From JBKEDF01 sp047975325 (GTDB lineage: Bacteria > Pseudomonadota > Alphaproteobacteria > Rhodobacterales > Rhodobacteraceae), in NCBI GenBank assembly GCA_047975325.1, contig JBKEDF010000014.1:20391-84390 (forward strand): a DNA stretch of 64,000 bases, written 5' to 3'. A program made the translations under genes and the position numbers. The notes beneath the pieces are model-generated. The model ran no database searches. It was not told where the DNA came from and saw only the letters and a list, made by a program, of their open reading frames with translations. Position 1 is the stretch's first letter, and each line of letters starts with the position of its first letter. Of this stretch, positions 1 through 8,505 are shown one piece after another.

Positions 1-217
1 AGAGCGTGCGGATCGGCACGAATTTCAGACCGTGACAGGCCGAACAGACCTCGGTGAAAACCTGCAAGCCCCGCTGAAGCTGGTTGCGGTCATATTTTCC
101 GAAGGGGCCTTCGAAACTGAAGGCAATATCCTCAATCTTGGTTTCTTCGGCTGCAACTGCCATCCCGGTGGAAAGCACGAGGGCAGAAATGACGCTGAGT
201 GCGATTTTACGAAACAT
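1..217 (-). CDS. petC: Cytochrome c1 of the bc1 complex (partial, N-terminal part)
   Basis: This is the 5' end of the cytochrome c1 gene, running off the left edge of the window, so only about 72 residues are visible. The product begins with a signal peptide (hydrophobic stretch ending in AVAA) followed by the c-type haem attachment motif CSACHG at about residues 59-64, the hallmark of cytochrome c1. In the bc1 complex it takes electrons from the Rieske protein on the periplasmic side and passes them to cytochrome c2. It follows petB by 19 bases with an AAGGA ribosome site, so it is the third gene of the petABC operon. Identity is secure; the C-terminal half and membrane anchor lie outside. 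Confidence 0.93.
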   Translation of the reverse strand, partial: MFRKIALSVISALVLSTGMAVAAEETKIEDIAFSFEGPFGKYDRNQLQRGLQVFTEVCSACHGLKFVPIRTL

Positions 218-236
218 CTCGATCAGTCCTTTTCTG

Positions 237-1556
237 TCACTCGCCCGGGGTCGGATCGGCGTAGTGCGATTTGAAATCGTCTTCGATCGTTGTCGGCTGC
301 GGGAGCGGTTTTTCGAACACCCCAAGAAGTGGCAGGATGACGAAGAAGTAACCGAACCAGTAGGCCGAGGCGATCAGCGAGAACGAAGCATAGGGTTCTT
401 CCGCAGGCATCGCACCCAGCCACATCAGGGCCACGAAATCAACGCAGAGCAGCGCAAACCACCATTTGAACATTGGCCGGTAGCGGCCCGACCGTACCGA
501 GGAAGTATCAAGCCAGGGTGTCAGTGCCATTGCCGCGATGGCGCCGAACATGGCCAGTACGCCAAAGAATTTCGCATCGACAATCCCGAAGGTCAGGAAG
601 TTGACGATCTGCACCACCCAGACATCCGCCGTGAAAGCCCGCAGGATCGCGTAGAAGGGCAGGAAATACCATTCGGGCACGATATGCGCGGGCGTGGCCA
701 GGGGGTTGGCTTCGACATAGTTGTCAGGGTGGCCAAGGTAATTCGGCATGAAACCGACAATTGCAAAGAAAACCAGCAGGATCACCGCCAGCGCGTAAAG
801 ATCCTTGATGACAAAATAGGGCCAGAAGGGCAGCGTGTCTTTTTCCGCCTCCGCCTTGGAGCTGCGGCGTACCTCAACCCCGGTCGGGTTGCTGTTCCCG
901 GTCGAATGGAAAGCCCAGATATGCACGGCCACCAGGGCCGCGATCACGAAAGGCAGCAGGTAATGCAATGAGAAGAAACGGTTCAGCGTGGCATTATCCA
1001 CCGCCGGTCCGCCCAGCAGCCAGGTCTGGATGGGTTCGCCAATCCCGGGAATTGCCCCGAAGAGCCCGGTGATCACCGTGGCCCCCCAGAAGGACATCTG
1101 CCCCCAGGGAAGCACATAGCCCATGAAGGCGGTTCCCATCATGCACAGATAGATCAGCATTCCGATGATCCAGGTCACCTCCCGCGGGGCCTTGTAGGAA
1201 CCGTAGTAAAGCCCCCGGAAGATGTGCAGGTAGACCGCAACAAAGAAAAGCGACGCGCCATTGGCATGCAGGTAGCGCAGCATGTAGCCGCCATTGACGT
1301 TGCGCATGATATGTTCGACCGAGGCGAAGGCCAGGTCGACATGCGGCGTGTAATGCATGACCAGCACGATGCCGGTCACAATCTGAAGGACAAGACAAAA
1401 GACGAGGACGATGCCCCAGATCCACATCCAGTTGAGGTTCTTGGGCGTGGGGATCATCAACGTGTCATACAGGAGCCCGATTATGGGCAAACGTTTGCTG
1501 AGCCATTTTTCGGCGCCCGTTTTGGGTTCGTAATGGTCGTGCGGAATACCGGCCAT
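237..1556 (-). CDS. petB: Cytochrome b of the ubiquinol-cytochrome c reductase (bc1) complex
   Basis: Integral membrane subunit that oxidises ubiquinol at the Qo site and reduces quinone at the Qi site. The 439-residue product has the expected hydrophobic helices, four haem-ligand histidines at 97, 111, 198 and 212, and the Qo-site PEWY motif at 294-297, the same numbering as in Rhodobacter capsulatus cytochrome b. The extended C-terminus with extra hydrophobic segments is normal for alphaproteobacteria. The start has an AAGGAAAG ribosome site, and the gene lies 9 bases after petA and 19 before petC, a tight operon. Nothing is missing or unusual. Confidence 0.97.
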   Translation of the reverse strand: MAGIPHDHYEPKTGAEKWLSKRLPIIGLLYDTLMIPTPKNLNWMWIWGIVLVFCLVLQIVTGIVLVMHYTPHVDLAFASVEHIMRNVNGGYMLRYLHANGASLFFVAVYLHIFRGLYYGSYKAPREVTWIIGMLIYLCMMGTAFMGYVLPWGQMSFWGATVITGLFGAIPGIGEPIQTWLLGGPAVDNATLNRFFSLHYLLPFVIAALVAVHIWAFHSTGNSNPTGVEVRRSSKAEAEKDTLPFWPYFVIKDLYALAVILLVFFAIVGFMPNYLGHPDNYVEANPLATPAHIVPEWYFLPFYAILRAFTADVWVVQIVNFLTFGIVDAKFFGVLAMFGAIAAMALTPWLDTSSVRSGRYRPMFKWWFALLCVDFVALMWLGAMPAEEPYASFSLIASAYWFGYFFVILPLLGVFEKPLPQPTTIEDDFKSHYADPTPGE

Positions 1557-1565
1557 GTGCTTTCC

Positions 1566-2129
1566 TTACCCGAGCTTGATGGTTGTTTCATCGATGAACG
1601 AGGCCACCGGGATATGCAGGTTTTCCGGCGCAGGCCCTTTGCGGATCCGGCCGGCCGTATCGTAATGCGACCCGTGGCAAGGGCAGAACCAGCCCCCGAA
1701 TTCCCCGGCCCCGTCACCGATCGGCACGCATCCCAGGTGGGTGCAGACCCCGACCATCACCAGCCATTCACCGGCTTCGTCCAGCGTGCGGTTTATGTCA
1801 TCCGCATTGCTGTCGGGCTTGTTCGGATTTTCCGATGACTTATCGATGATATTGGTCGCATCGTCATCGGCGCGGGCGGCATCGATTTCTTCCTGTGTCC
1901 GGCGGCGCACGAAAACCGGCTTGCCGAGGTATTTCACGGTCAACTGCGTTCCCGGCTCCACCGTGCTGACATCCACGAAAATGGAGGCAAGCGCCTGCAC
2001 ATCCGCCGAGGGGTTCATCTGGTTCACCAGCGGCCAGACTGCCGCACCGGTTGCCACGGCGCCTGCACCGGCGGTGGCGTAATACAGGAAATCCCTGCGA
2101 GTGCCTGCGTGATCATCTACGTGGGACAC
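1566..2129 (-). CDS. petA: Rieske iron-sulfur subunit of the bc1 complex
   Basis: High-potential [2Fe-2S] subunit that moves electrons from ubiquinol to cytochrome c1. The 187-residue protein carries a twin-arginine signal-anchor (RRDFLYY, residues 11-17) followed by a single membrane segment. The cluster ligands are Cys129 and His131 in CTHLGC, and Cys149 and His152 in CPCHGSH; Cys134 and Cys151 form the usual disulfide. The start is a GTG preceded by a GGGAGAAAGG ribosome site. It is the first gene of petABC. The 297 bases upstream hold no recognisable gene and probably carry the operon promoter. Confidence 0.96.
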   Translation of the reverse strand: MSHVDDHAGTRRDFLYYATAGAGAVATGAAVWPLVNQMNPSADVQALASIFVDVSTVEPGTQLTVKYLGKPVFVRRRTQEEIDAARADDDATNIIDKSSENPNKPDSNADDINRTLDEAGEWLVMVGVCTHLGCVPIGDGAGEFGGWFCPCHGSHYDTAGRIRKGPAPENLHIPVASFIDETTIKLG

Positions 2130-2416
2130 GAGCCTTTCTCCCTTCCGAGGCCGCCCGGGGCGACCAAATCTTTCAGAAAGCCGCAGTGGACTGCCGCCAT
2201 ATCTATTCGGGTATTAGCCGCCTTGAGCCGTGGCGTCCAGCGGGCAAAACACCAGATTCGGGAAGGAAATGCCGGAAATTCATGCAACAAGCCCCGCTTT
2301 CGCGGGATGGGAACAAATGTCGCAGCCCGGATCGGCGCCTGTCGGGGCCCAGCCATGTCAGGAGCCCGCGTCAATATGGCCGGATGATTCACCGGTTCCG
2401 ACAGTCCGTCCGGCAG
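2130..2416 (-). promoter_or_regulatory. Upstream region of petABC without a recognisable gene
   Basis: This stretch lies between the GTG start of petA and the terminator of the VPLPA-CTERM gene. Open frames here are short, lack a ribosome site and resemble no family I know. The leader of the petABC operon should be here, but I could not pick a convincing -35/-10 pair in this GC-rich sequence, so the promoter call rests on position only. Confidence 0.35.
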
Positions 2417-2435
2417 AAAAACGGGATTATCCCGT
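2417..2435 (-). terminator. Intrinsic terminator overlapping the stop codon of the VPLPA-CTERM gene
   Basis: On the minus strand the perfect hairpin ACGGGAT-A-ATCCCGT (2435 to 2421) is followed directly by a run of five T (2421-2417). The TAA stop codon (2429-2427) sits in the loop and descending arm of the hairpin, so termination is placed exactly at the end of the coding region. It insulates the downstream petABC operon from this gene. Confidence 0.75.
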
Positions 2436-3074
2436 CATTCCCCTTTTGCGCCGCCGCAGCAGTGTCAGGGCAAACAACCCACTGACAAGCAGCGCCCCCC
2501 CGGCCGGCAGCGGAACAACAGCGGGGCGCAGCGCCGCGGGGTCCTGAAATTCGACTTCGATGTTATCAACCTTGAAATGCACGTCTTCGAACATCCCGTC
2601 ATCAAAGGCGGCGGTCACATTTTCCGTCATGTACCCCTTGATGTCGAGGCGGTCGATTCGGTCAAAGGACGTCGTTCCCCAAAGGGTCCCTGCCCCGGAC
2701 TGTGAAGTACCGGTAACCTTGCCCACCTCCACATCCGCGCGATACCCGGAAACTTCCACGTCTTCATCAGGATCATCATAAAGATGAAAGCCGCCCAGGG
2801 GCGTGATATCAAGCGAGCGCCAGCTGAACACTGCCCCATCGGCCCGTACTATGGAATAGCCGCTCGTATAAGGGCCCATCGCGATATCGAGATGCAGGGA
2901 GCCATCGCCCCCGAAATCACCGCCACCTTCCGAAAAGACACGGAATCCGTCTTCGTAATAGTCAGAACCACCGGGGCGTTGCCCGTCCAATCCATCGAAC
3001 GTCAAAACCGCTGCCGCAGCAGGCGCCGCCGCAGCGATAACAGCAGAACAGAGCAGAGTTCTAGATAATATCAT
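2427..3074 (-). CDS. Exported protein with a VPLPA-CTERM exosortase-type sorting signal
   Basis: The 215-residue product starts with a signal peptide (about residues 1-22, ending in an alanine-rich cleavage region). Its last 27 residues form the tripartite exosortase sorting signal: VPLPAGGALL, a hydrophobic helix, and the basic tail LLRRRKR. The middle part is acidic and rich in Gly, Asp and Tyr, with no catalytic motif I recognise; it contains GFHLYDD and NIEVEF segments typical of beta-rich extracellular proteins. Proteins of this class are cut and anchored or released by an exosortase, and often belong to extracellular polysaccharide or biofilm systems. No exosortase gene is in the window. 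The sorting class is secure; the function is unknown. Confidence 0.8.
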   Translation of the reverse strand: MILSRTLLCSAVIAAAAPAAAAVLTFDGLDGQRPGGSDYYEDGFRVFSEGGGDFGGDGSLHLDIAMGPYTSGYSIVRADGAVFSWRSLDITPLGGFHLYDDPDEDVEVSGYRADVEVGKVTGTSQSGAGTLWGTTSFDRIDRLDIKGYMTENVTAAFDDGMFEDVHFKVDNIEVEFQDPAALRPAVVPLPAGGALLVSGLFALTLLRRRKRGMTG

Positions 3075-3155
3075 CCTTGCCTCACATCGTTTCGTTCCAC
3101 GACCCAGTGTTCAACCTTAGGCGGAAATGAGCAATGGGCAACATCCCCTTTTTTC

Positions 3156-3193
3156 AAAACATCGGAATGCAGGGTAAGATTCTGTCGCATTCC
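3156..3193 (-). terminator. Possible weak terminator hairpin downstream of the MaoC gene
   Basis: On the minus strand an inverted repeat GGAATGC / GCATTCC (3193-3187 and 3170-3164), with a 16-base loop, is followed within a few bases by TTTT. It lies 25 bases after the stop of the MaoC-type gene. The stem is short and the loop large, so this is only a candidate. Confidence 0.3.
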
Positions 3194-3217
3194 TGCCCAT
3201 CACCTGAGCTATGGGTC

Positions 3218-3652
3218 CTATTCCGGCAACCAGCGCAGGATATGTTCGGCGGCGGCGACAACCTCCCCATCCTGGTTGCGCACCGTCAATTCGGAAATTG
3301 TGCGCATCTTTTCAGGCAAGGTGCGGGCCATGCGATAGGTCACTTCTATCGTATCGCCAATGAAAACCGGTGCAATGAAACGAACGCGGTCATAGCCGAG
3401 CGATACGGCGTAATCGGCGCCGATCTGCTTGCCGAATTTTTCCTGAAACAGGGTCGAGGCTGCTGACATATAGCCAACCAGCAAGGCCCCATGCGCGATT
3501 CTGCGGCCATAGCGCGACTTGGCCATATAGGCTTCATTGACGTGATTGCCCGCAAAATCCCCGGTAATGCCAGCAAAACCATAGACATCATATTCCCCGA
3601 CCGTCTTGGCAAAGCGTACCTCTTCGCCGATGGTGACTTGCTCGATCCCCAT
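3218..3652 (-). CDS. MaoC-like (hot-dog fold) enoyl-CoA hydratase
   Basis: A 144-residue single hot-dog domain. The hydratase signature is visible in the first half: GITGDFAGNHVNEAY followed by RIAHGALLVGYMSAA, giving the Asp and His pair that activates water in MaoC and (R)-specific enoyl-CoA hydratases. It probably hydrates a trans-enoyl-CoA in fatty-acid, polyester or short-chain acid metabolism; the substrate cannot be read from the sequence. The frame stays open about 94 codons further upstream, but that part would overlap the divergent reductase gene and lacks family similarity, so the ATG at MGIEQ is chosen. It is divergent from the acryloyl-CoA reductase-like gene, with about 150 bases between the starts. 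Confidence 0.85.
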   Translation of the reverse strand: MGIEQVTIGEEVRFAKTVGEYDVYGFAGITGDFAGNHVNEAYMAKSRYGRRIAHGALLVGYMSAASTLFQEKFGKQIGADYAVSLGYDRVRFIAPVFIGDTIEVTYRMARTLPEKMRTISELTVRNQDGEVVAAAEHILRWLPE

Positions 3653-3803
3653 GCATTCAACTCCCTGAACAGTTACTTGCGCCACCATAAGCATCCTGAT
3701 CACGAAGAGGGAGTGGCAATTTGCGCGCAGGGCCGGGAAAGGCGGCTTGCACCGCCGGCGCAAAAACGGAAAGCTTGGAACCGGATCACTTATGGAGGAC
3801 GGG

Positions 3804-4802
3804 ATGGGCGGAAAATTCACGGCGATGATCATCCGCGAGATCGATGGCAAGCCCCGCGCGGAATTCGAAGAGATTACCCGACAGGACCTTCCCGACAATG
3901 ATGTCCTGGTGGAAATCAGCCATTCCAGCCTCAACTACAAGGATGGGCTGGCCCTTACCGGCAAGGGCCGGATCGCGCGCCGCCTGCCAATGGTCGCAGG
4001 GATCGATCTGGCGGGGACGGTGGTCAGTTCCCGCGATCCGGACTGGAAAGCGGGGGAAGCCGTGATCGTGAATGGCTGGGGTCTTTCAGAAACCGAATGG
4101 GGCGCCTATAGCCGCTATCAGCGCCTGAAGCCCGCCCATCTGACCCGCCTGCCCAAGGGGTTTTCCCCGTCGGAGTCCATGGCCATCGGTACGGCCGGTT
4201 ACACGGCGGCGCTTTGCGTTCTGGCGCTGCAAAAATTCGGGGCGCTTGACGATCGGGGGGGGGAGGTTGTCGTGACTGGCGCGGCCGGCGGTGTGGGGAG
4301 CGTGGCAGTGGCGCTTCTGTCAAAGCTTGGCCACCGCGTAACCGCCTCAACCGGTCGCCCCGAGGAAGAGGGCTTTCTCAGAAATCTCGGCGCCAGCGAC
4401 CTTCTGGATCGCAGGGCACTTTCGGAACAGGGCAGGATGTTGCAGGCTGAACGCTGGGTGGCCGCCGTGGATACAGTAGGCAGCCATACGCTTGCAAACC
4501 TGCTGGCACAGACGCGCTATGGCGGTGCGGTCGCAGCCTGCGGGCTTGCCGGGGGTGCGGATCTGCCGGCGAGCGTCATGCCCCATATCCTGCGAAATGT
4601 TGCCCTGCTTGGCGTGGATTCGGTCATGACCCCGCAAGCCCGCCGGGCGGAGGCCTGGGCATTGCTTGACCGGCATCTCGACCGCAAGCTGCTGGCGGAA
4701 TTGACCGTCACCGCCCCCATGGCCGAACTGCCGGAACTGGCGCGAAAAATCATTGCCGGACAGGTCCGCGGCCGGACGGTAATCGAAATTGGCCAGGGGT
4801 AA
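3804..4802 (+). CDS. acuI: Acryloyl-CoA reductase-like quinone oxidoreductase (AcuI/YhdH family)
   Basis: A 332-residue NADPH-dependent medium-chain dehydrogenase/reductase. The N-terminus (TAMIIREIDGKP) and the segment SSLNYKDGLALTGKG match the YhdH/AcuI subfamily, and the nucleotide-binding loop is TGAAGGVGSVAVALL. In Rhodobacter and Roseobacter relatives AcuI reduces acryloyl-CoA to propionyl-CoA during 3-hydroxypropionate or DMSP breakdown. The start is the ATG after GGAGG with 5-base spacing; an earlier in-frame ATG 12 bases upstream has no ribosome site. No DMSP lyase gene and no acuR regulator lie beside it, so its link to DMSP is not supported by context; the divergent MaoC hydratase suggests short-chain acyl-CoA metabolism. 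Confidence 0.85.
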   Translation: MGGKFTAMIIREIDGKPRAEFEEITRQDLPDNDVLVEISHSSLNYKDGLALTGKGRIARRLPMVAGIDLAGTVVSSRDPDWKAGEAVIVNGWGLSETEWGAYSRYQRLKPAHLTRLPKGFSPSESMAIGTAGYTAALCVLALQKFGALDDRGGEVVVTGAAGGVGSVAVALLSKLGHRVTASTGRPEEEGFLRNLGASDLLDRRALSEQGRMLQAERWVAAVDTVGSHTLANLLAQTRYGGAVAACGLAGGADLPASVMPHILRNVALLGVDSVMTPQARRAEAWALLDRHLDRKLLAELTVTAPMAELPELARKIIAGQVRGRTVIEIGQG

Positions 4803-5080
4803 GGAAACGGCATGAATGGCGGTGGGGTCGTTGCGATAGTTATTTTAACCGTTGACGTTTGAAATTATACCAGCCCTCGGCCTGTTACCAGGGGAAAGGG
4901 GAGTATCCGTAAAATCAAAACCCCTGCTTCTAACCTGTTAACTTCTGGACCATTACAAACTCACCCTTTCCAAATCGCCCGGAAAACTTGATAAATTTAT
5001 TTACACCGAACCTGTTTTAAAATACCAAGGGCGAAAATACGGTTCGGAAAAGCACCGTTCAATTGTCAGGAGGATATTCG
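4803..5080 (+). promoter_or_regulatory. AT-rich leader and promoter region of the TRAP transporter operon
   Basis: About 280 bases without a gene, much richer in A and T than the flanking DNA, particularly 4981-5035. A TTGACG hexamer lies at 4853-4858 and a TAAAAT-like hexamer near 5024-5029, but they are not a matched pair. A strong AGGAGGAT ribosome site ends a few bases before the dctP ATG. The transporter promoter is presumably here; the exact site is not resolved. Confidence 0.45.
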
Positions 5081-6052
5081 ATGAAGATACTCAGAAAACA
5101 TCTGATGGGCGCTGCCGCCGCGATTGCGATCCTTCCGGTTGCTGCATCGGCGGAAACGGTTCTGCGCCTTGCCGAGAACCAGCCCGAAAGCAACCCCGTT
5201 ACCGTTGCCATGTTCAAATTCGCCGATCTGGTCAAGGAATACAGTGGCGGTGAGGTCGTGGTGCAGGTTTTCCCCGGGGCACAGCTTGGCCAGGAACCTG
5301 AAACCATTGAACAGACCCAGGCCGGGATCATCGATCTGACCCGGGTCAATTCCGTACCGGTTGCCAATGTAAGCCCAAGCATGGGGGTCTTCACGCTCCC
5401 CTATGTTTTTGCGGACTGGGATCACAAGTATCGGGTGCTTGATGGCGATATCGGCGCGGAAGTTCTGGCTGATCTGGAAAACTATGGTCTCGTCGGTTTC
5501 GACTACATGGATGCGGGTGCCCGTTCCTTCTATACGGTCGAGGGCAAGACCATTGCCTCTATCGACGATCTCAAGGGGCTCAAGGTCCGTGTGCAACCTG
5601 CCCCGATTTCAATCCGCATGATGGAACTTCTGGGCGCGGTCCCCACCCCGATGAACTATGGTGAGGTCTATTCCAGCCTGCAAACCGGTGTGATCGACGG
5701 GGCGGAAAACGATTTCGTCAGTTACCAGACATCCGCCCACTATGAGGTGGCACCAAATTATGTCGTTGATGCGCATCTGAGCCCTCCTGCCTTGCTGCTG
5801 ATGAACAAGGCGAAATTCGATTCCCTTCCCGCCGAGCAACAGGAAGCCGTCCGCCGTGCCGCCAAGGAGGCCGCGCTTTTCGAACGTGAGGCAATGCGTG
5901 AGGCGAACGAAGCCGCCCGTCAGGCCGTCATCGATGGCGGTGCCACCGTGACCGAGATCGACAACGCCCCCCTCCAGGCCGCTGTCGAGCCGATCTATGA
6001 GGAATTTCCGGATCTGAAACCCCTGCTCGATCGTATCAAGGCGGCGAAATAG
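5081..6052 (+). CDS. dctP: TRAP transporter substrate-binding protein (DctP family)
   Basis: Periplasmic solute receptor of a tripartite ATP-independent transporter. The 323-residue precursor has a signal peptide ending AASA-ET (about residue 24) and the DctP fold. The conserved KGLKVRVQ segment carries the arginine that usually pairs with the carboxylate of the ligand, and the typical segments AGIIDLTRV and FTLPYVF are present. Ligands of this family are mostly organic acids; which one cannot be told here. The start is chosen at MKILRK because AGGAGGAT precedes it. It is followed by dctQ (19-base gap) and dctM, a complete transporter operon. Confidence 0.92.
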   Translation: MKILRKHLMGAAAAIAILPVAASAETVLRLAENQPESNPVTVAMFKFADLVKEYSGGEVVVQVFPGAQLGQEPETIEQTQAGIIDLTRVNSVPVANVSPSMGVFTLPYVFADWDHKYRVLDGDIGAEVLADLENYGLVGFDYMDAGARSFYTVEGKTIASIDDLKGLKVRVQPAPISIRMMELLGAVPTPMNYGEVYSSLQTGVIDGAENDFVSYQTSAHYEVAPNYVVDAHLSPPALLLMNKAKFDSLPAEQQEAVRRAAKEAALFEREAMREANEAARQAVIDGGATVTEIDNAPLQAAVEPIYEEFPDLKPLLDRIKAAK

Positions 6053-6071
6053 GCCAACAAGGGGGCGTGAC

Positions 6072-6590
6072 GTGACCTGGCAGGCAAGATTGGCGTGGCT
6101 GATTGACGGGATCAATCGAATCGCAGCCTTTGCCTGTCATTGCCTGCTTGCGGCCATTACGGGCGTGACGGTATTGCAGGTCTTCCTGCGTTTCGTTTTC
6201 AACAACCCCACCAGCTGGTCCGAGGAAATCGCCCTGCTCTGCCTGATCTGGTTCGGTCTTCTGGCCGTGGCCATCGGGATCAGGCGGCATCAACATGTCG
6301 CCATCACCTTCCTGCGGGACAAGCTGCCCCCAATATCGGCGGGTTTCCTCGATTATGCGGCGCAGGTTGCGATGGGGGTATTCATGTTCGTCGTGATGTA
6401 TTTCGGCAATGATCTGATTGCGCTTGCCGGGATTCAGGTATTGCCAGCCTCGCGGCTGCCCAAATGGCTGCTTTATCTTCCCGCAATCCTGGGGGGTGCA
6501 CTGGGCGTCATCAACGCAATTGCGAATATCCTGCTGCGGGATGTTCATCAGCCCATTCACGATACGATGGAGGGTGCCGATGCCGGTTGA
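6072..6590 (+). CDS. dctQ: TRAP transporter small permease (DctQ)
   Basis: Small membrane subunit of the TRAP transporter, 172 residues with four hydrophobic segments. It has the family signature NPTSWSEEIALLCLIWFG, in which the Trp-Ser-Glu-Glu motif contacts the large permease. The start is GTG. The 3' end overlaps the dctM start by 11 bases, which implies translational coupling. Its helices clamp DctM in the inner membrane and keep it competent for sodium-driven transport of the solute delivered by DctP. Confidence 0.9.
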   Translation: MTWQARLAWLIDGINRIAAFACHCLLAAITGVTVLQVFLRFVFNNPTSWSEEIALLCLIWFGLLAVAIGIRRHQHVAITFLRDKLPPISAGFLDYAAQVAMGVFMFVVMYFGNDLIALAGIQVLPASRLPKWLLYLPAILGGALGVINAIANILLRDVHQPIHDTMEGADAG

Positions 6591-7872
6591 CATGATCGGC
6601 ATTTCACTACTGCTTGGCGGCTTTCTGGCGCTGATGTTGTTGCGGGTCCCGATTGCCTTTGCGCTTGGGATTTCATCTCTTGCCACGGTCGTCTATCTTG
6701 ACCTGCCTATGCTCATGGTTGCGCAACGCATGATCAACGGGCTGAATTCCTTTACCTTCCTTGCCGTTCCCTTCTTCATCCTGGTCGGCAATATCATGAC
6801 AGAGGGCGGAATTTCCGACCGGCTGGTGCGGCTTGCCGATGTATTGGTGGGCCGGATGCCGGGCGGGCTTGCGCAAGGCAATGTGGTGGCCAGCACCATG
6901 TTCGGAGGGATTTCCGGATCTTCCGTCGCGGATGTGGCTTCCATTGGCTCCTTTCTCATCCCGGCCATGAAGAAAAGCGGGTATCCTGCGGGCTATTCGG
7001 TGGCGGTGACGATCACGTCTTCGGTTCAGGGTGTGCTGATCCCGCCAAGCCAGAACATGATTTTCTACGCTCTGGCCGCCGGCGGATTACCGATTTCAAC
7101 ACTGTTTCTGGCGGGCTATGCGCCAGGGCTCATGCTCGGCCTGGCGCTGATGGTGCTGTGCTATGTCATGGCCCGGCGTCACGGCCACCCGCTTGGCGGT
7201 CGTTATTCCTGGCGTGAGGGAAGCCTTATCGTCATCGATGCCGCTATCGGACTTTTCACTATCGTCATCATCATTGGCGGTATCCTGAGCGGGATCTTCA
7301 CCGCCACCGAATCCGCCGCTGTTGCCGTCGTCTATGCGCTGCTGGTGACGGGCCTTTGGTATCGCAGCCTTGATCGCAAGGCGATGGGCCGGATCTTTGC
7401 CACGACGCTGCGCACCCTTGCCATGGTCACGGCGATCATCATGACCTCGGCAGTTTTCGGGTTCCTGCTGTCTTTCCTGCGTGTGCCCGCCGTGCTGGCC
7501 GAGGCCATATTCGCCATCTCGGACAATCCGATCTTTGTATTGATCGCGATGAATGTGTTGCTGCTCATCCTCGGCATGTTGATGGATATGGGGGTGCTGA
7601 TCCTGCTTCTGACACCGATCCTGCTGCCGATTGTCACCAAGGTCGGGGTGGATCCGATCCATTTCGGGGTGATCATGATCCTCAATCTGGGGATCGGACT
7701 ATGTACCCCCCCGGTGGGCACATCGCTGCTGGTCGGATCTGGAATCGCCCGGATCCCGCTTGAAAGCGCCTCTCGCAGCCTCCTGCCCTTCTATCTTGCC
7801 ATGATTGTCGTGCTGCTTCTGGTGACCTTCATTCCTGCCTTCTCGCTCACCCTGCCCGCCCTGATGCGATAG
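6580..7872 (+). CDS. dctM: TRAP transporter large permease (DctM)
   Basis: The transport channel of the TRAP system: 430 residues with about 12 hydrophobic helices, including the conserved GGISGSSVADVASIG segment and the PPSQNMI loop that form the substrate and sodium sites. The start is the ATG inside the end of dctQ, preceded by GGAGGG. The gene is the last of the dctPQM operon. A pair of overlapping palindromes between this gene and the convergent phosphatase gene may end transcription. Confidence 0.93.
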   Translation: MPVDMIGISLLLGGFLALMLLRVPIAFALGISSLATVVYLDLPMLMVAQRMINGLNSFTFLAVPFFILVGNIMTEGGISDRLVRLADVLVGRMPGGLAQGNVVASTMFGGISGSSVADVASIGSFLIPAMKKSGYPAGYSVAVTITSSVQGVLIPPSQNMIFYALAAGGLPISTLFLAGYAPGLMLGLALMVLCYVMARRHGHPLGGRYSWREGSLIVIDAAIGLFTIVIIIGGILSGIFTATESAAVAVVYALLVTGLWYRSLDRKAMGRIFATTLRTLAMVTAIIMTSAVFGFLLSFLRVPAVLAEAIFAISDNPIFVLIAMNVLLLILGMLMDMGVLILLLTPILLPIVTKVGVDPIHFGVIMILNLGIGLCTPPVGTSLLVGSGIARIPLESASRSLLPFYLAMIVVLLLVTFIPAFSLTLPALMR

Positions 7873-7877
7873 GGTAT

Positions 7878-7912
7878 TTCGGCCGAAACCTGAACAGGAC
7901 ATCCGGTTTCGG
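7878..7912. terminator. Nested palindromes between convergent dctM and phosphatase genes
   Basis: A perfect 12-base palindrome TTTCGGCCGAAA (7878-7889) overlaps the left arm of an 8-bp inverted repeat, CCGAAACC (7883-7890) and GGTTTCGG (7905-7912). Both stems cannot form at once. They sit in the 42-base gap between two convergent genes, so a bidirectional terminator is likely, although there is no clear T-run on either side. Confidence 0.45.
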
Positions 7913-7914
7913 GA

Positions 7915-8394
7915 TCAGCGGGACGTGGCCCAGATCCGTTGCGCCTCGGTTTCAACAGCGCAGGGTCGGATGCCGCGCAACCGGGCAAACGCGGCCTCGG
8001 GGTCCTCCCCGGCCTCGACCATCAGCCGCAGGGCGATCATGCCGGTACGTCCGCATCCCGCACGGCAGTGAATTGCGACCCTCCCCTTTCCGGCAAGGAT
8101 CTTGTGTATTTCGCCTGACAGGGCCAGCCAGGGCGCGGTGACATGCGGGATGCCATAATCCGCCACCGGGAAATGCCGCCAGCCGATCCCGGCCTGCTTC
8201 AGCGCCCCGGACAGATTATGTGCGCCAAGATTCGACATTTCCCGCAGCGGGGTCAGGCTTATTACCAGATCGGGCTGCCAACCCCGAAGCCGCGCCCTGG
8301 ATTCGCGACAGGATGGAAGCGGGCAAAGGCCAAGCTGCCCCGCCCCCAGGGGAAGTTCCGCAATCGCAAATTTATCCATCTTGGCCCCATTCAT
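7915..8394 (-). CDS. Small dual-specificity/tyrosine protein phosphatase
   Basis: A cysteine-based phosphatase of 154 or 159 residues. The P-loop is HCRAGCGRTG (the CX5R motif, Cys nucleophile and Arg), and the general-acid region FPVADYGIP stands in front of it, as in dual-specificity phosphatases. The nearest upstream start is ATG at 8394 (MNGAKMDKF) or at 8379 (MDKF); neither has a clear ribosome site. The frame continues open upstream through the antisense of dnaX, which is a composition artefact. The substrate is unknown; similar small phosphatases act in polysaccharide regulation or on small phosphorylated molecules. It is divergent from dnaX. Confidence 0.82.
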   Translation of the reverse strand: MNGAKMDKFAIAELPLGAGQLGLCPLPSCRESRARLRGWQPDLVISLTPLREMSNLGAHNLSGALKQAGIGWRHFPVADYGIPHVTAPWLALSGEIHKILAGKGRVAIHCRAGCGRTGMIALRLMVEAGEDPEAAFARLRGIRPCAVETEAQRIWATSR

Positions 8395-8505
8395 CACCTG
8401 AAGGGTTAAACCGGGCGTGATTGCCGGGCAAGCGCCGTTCACCTCGGCTGGACGCCACCGGCAGCAGCGCCTAACTTGAAGGCAGATCGAATCCCCGGGG
8501 GATGA

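Noticed and set aside
3804..4802. DMSP degradation operon
   Set aside because: Only an AcuI/YhdH-type reductase is present; no DMSP lyase, acuK or acuR lies beside it.
8395..8505. Signal recognition particle RNA (ffs) upstream of dnaX
   Set aside because: In some bacteria it lies here, but the conserved GGAAGGAAGCAGC-type core is absent on both strands.
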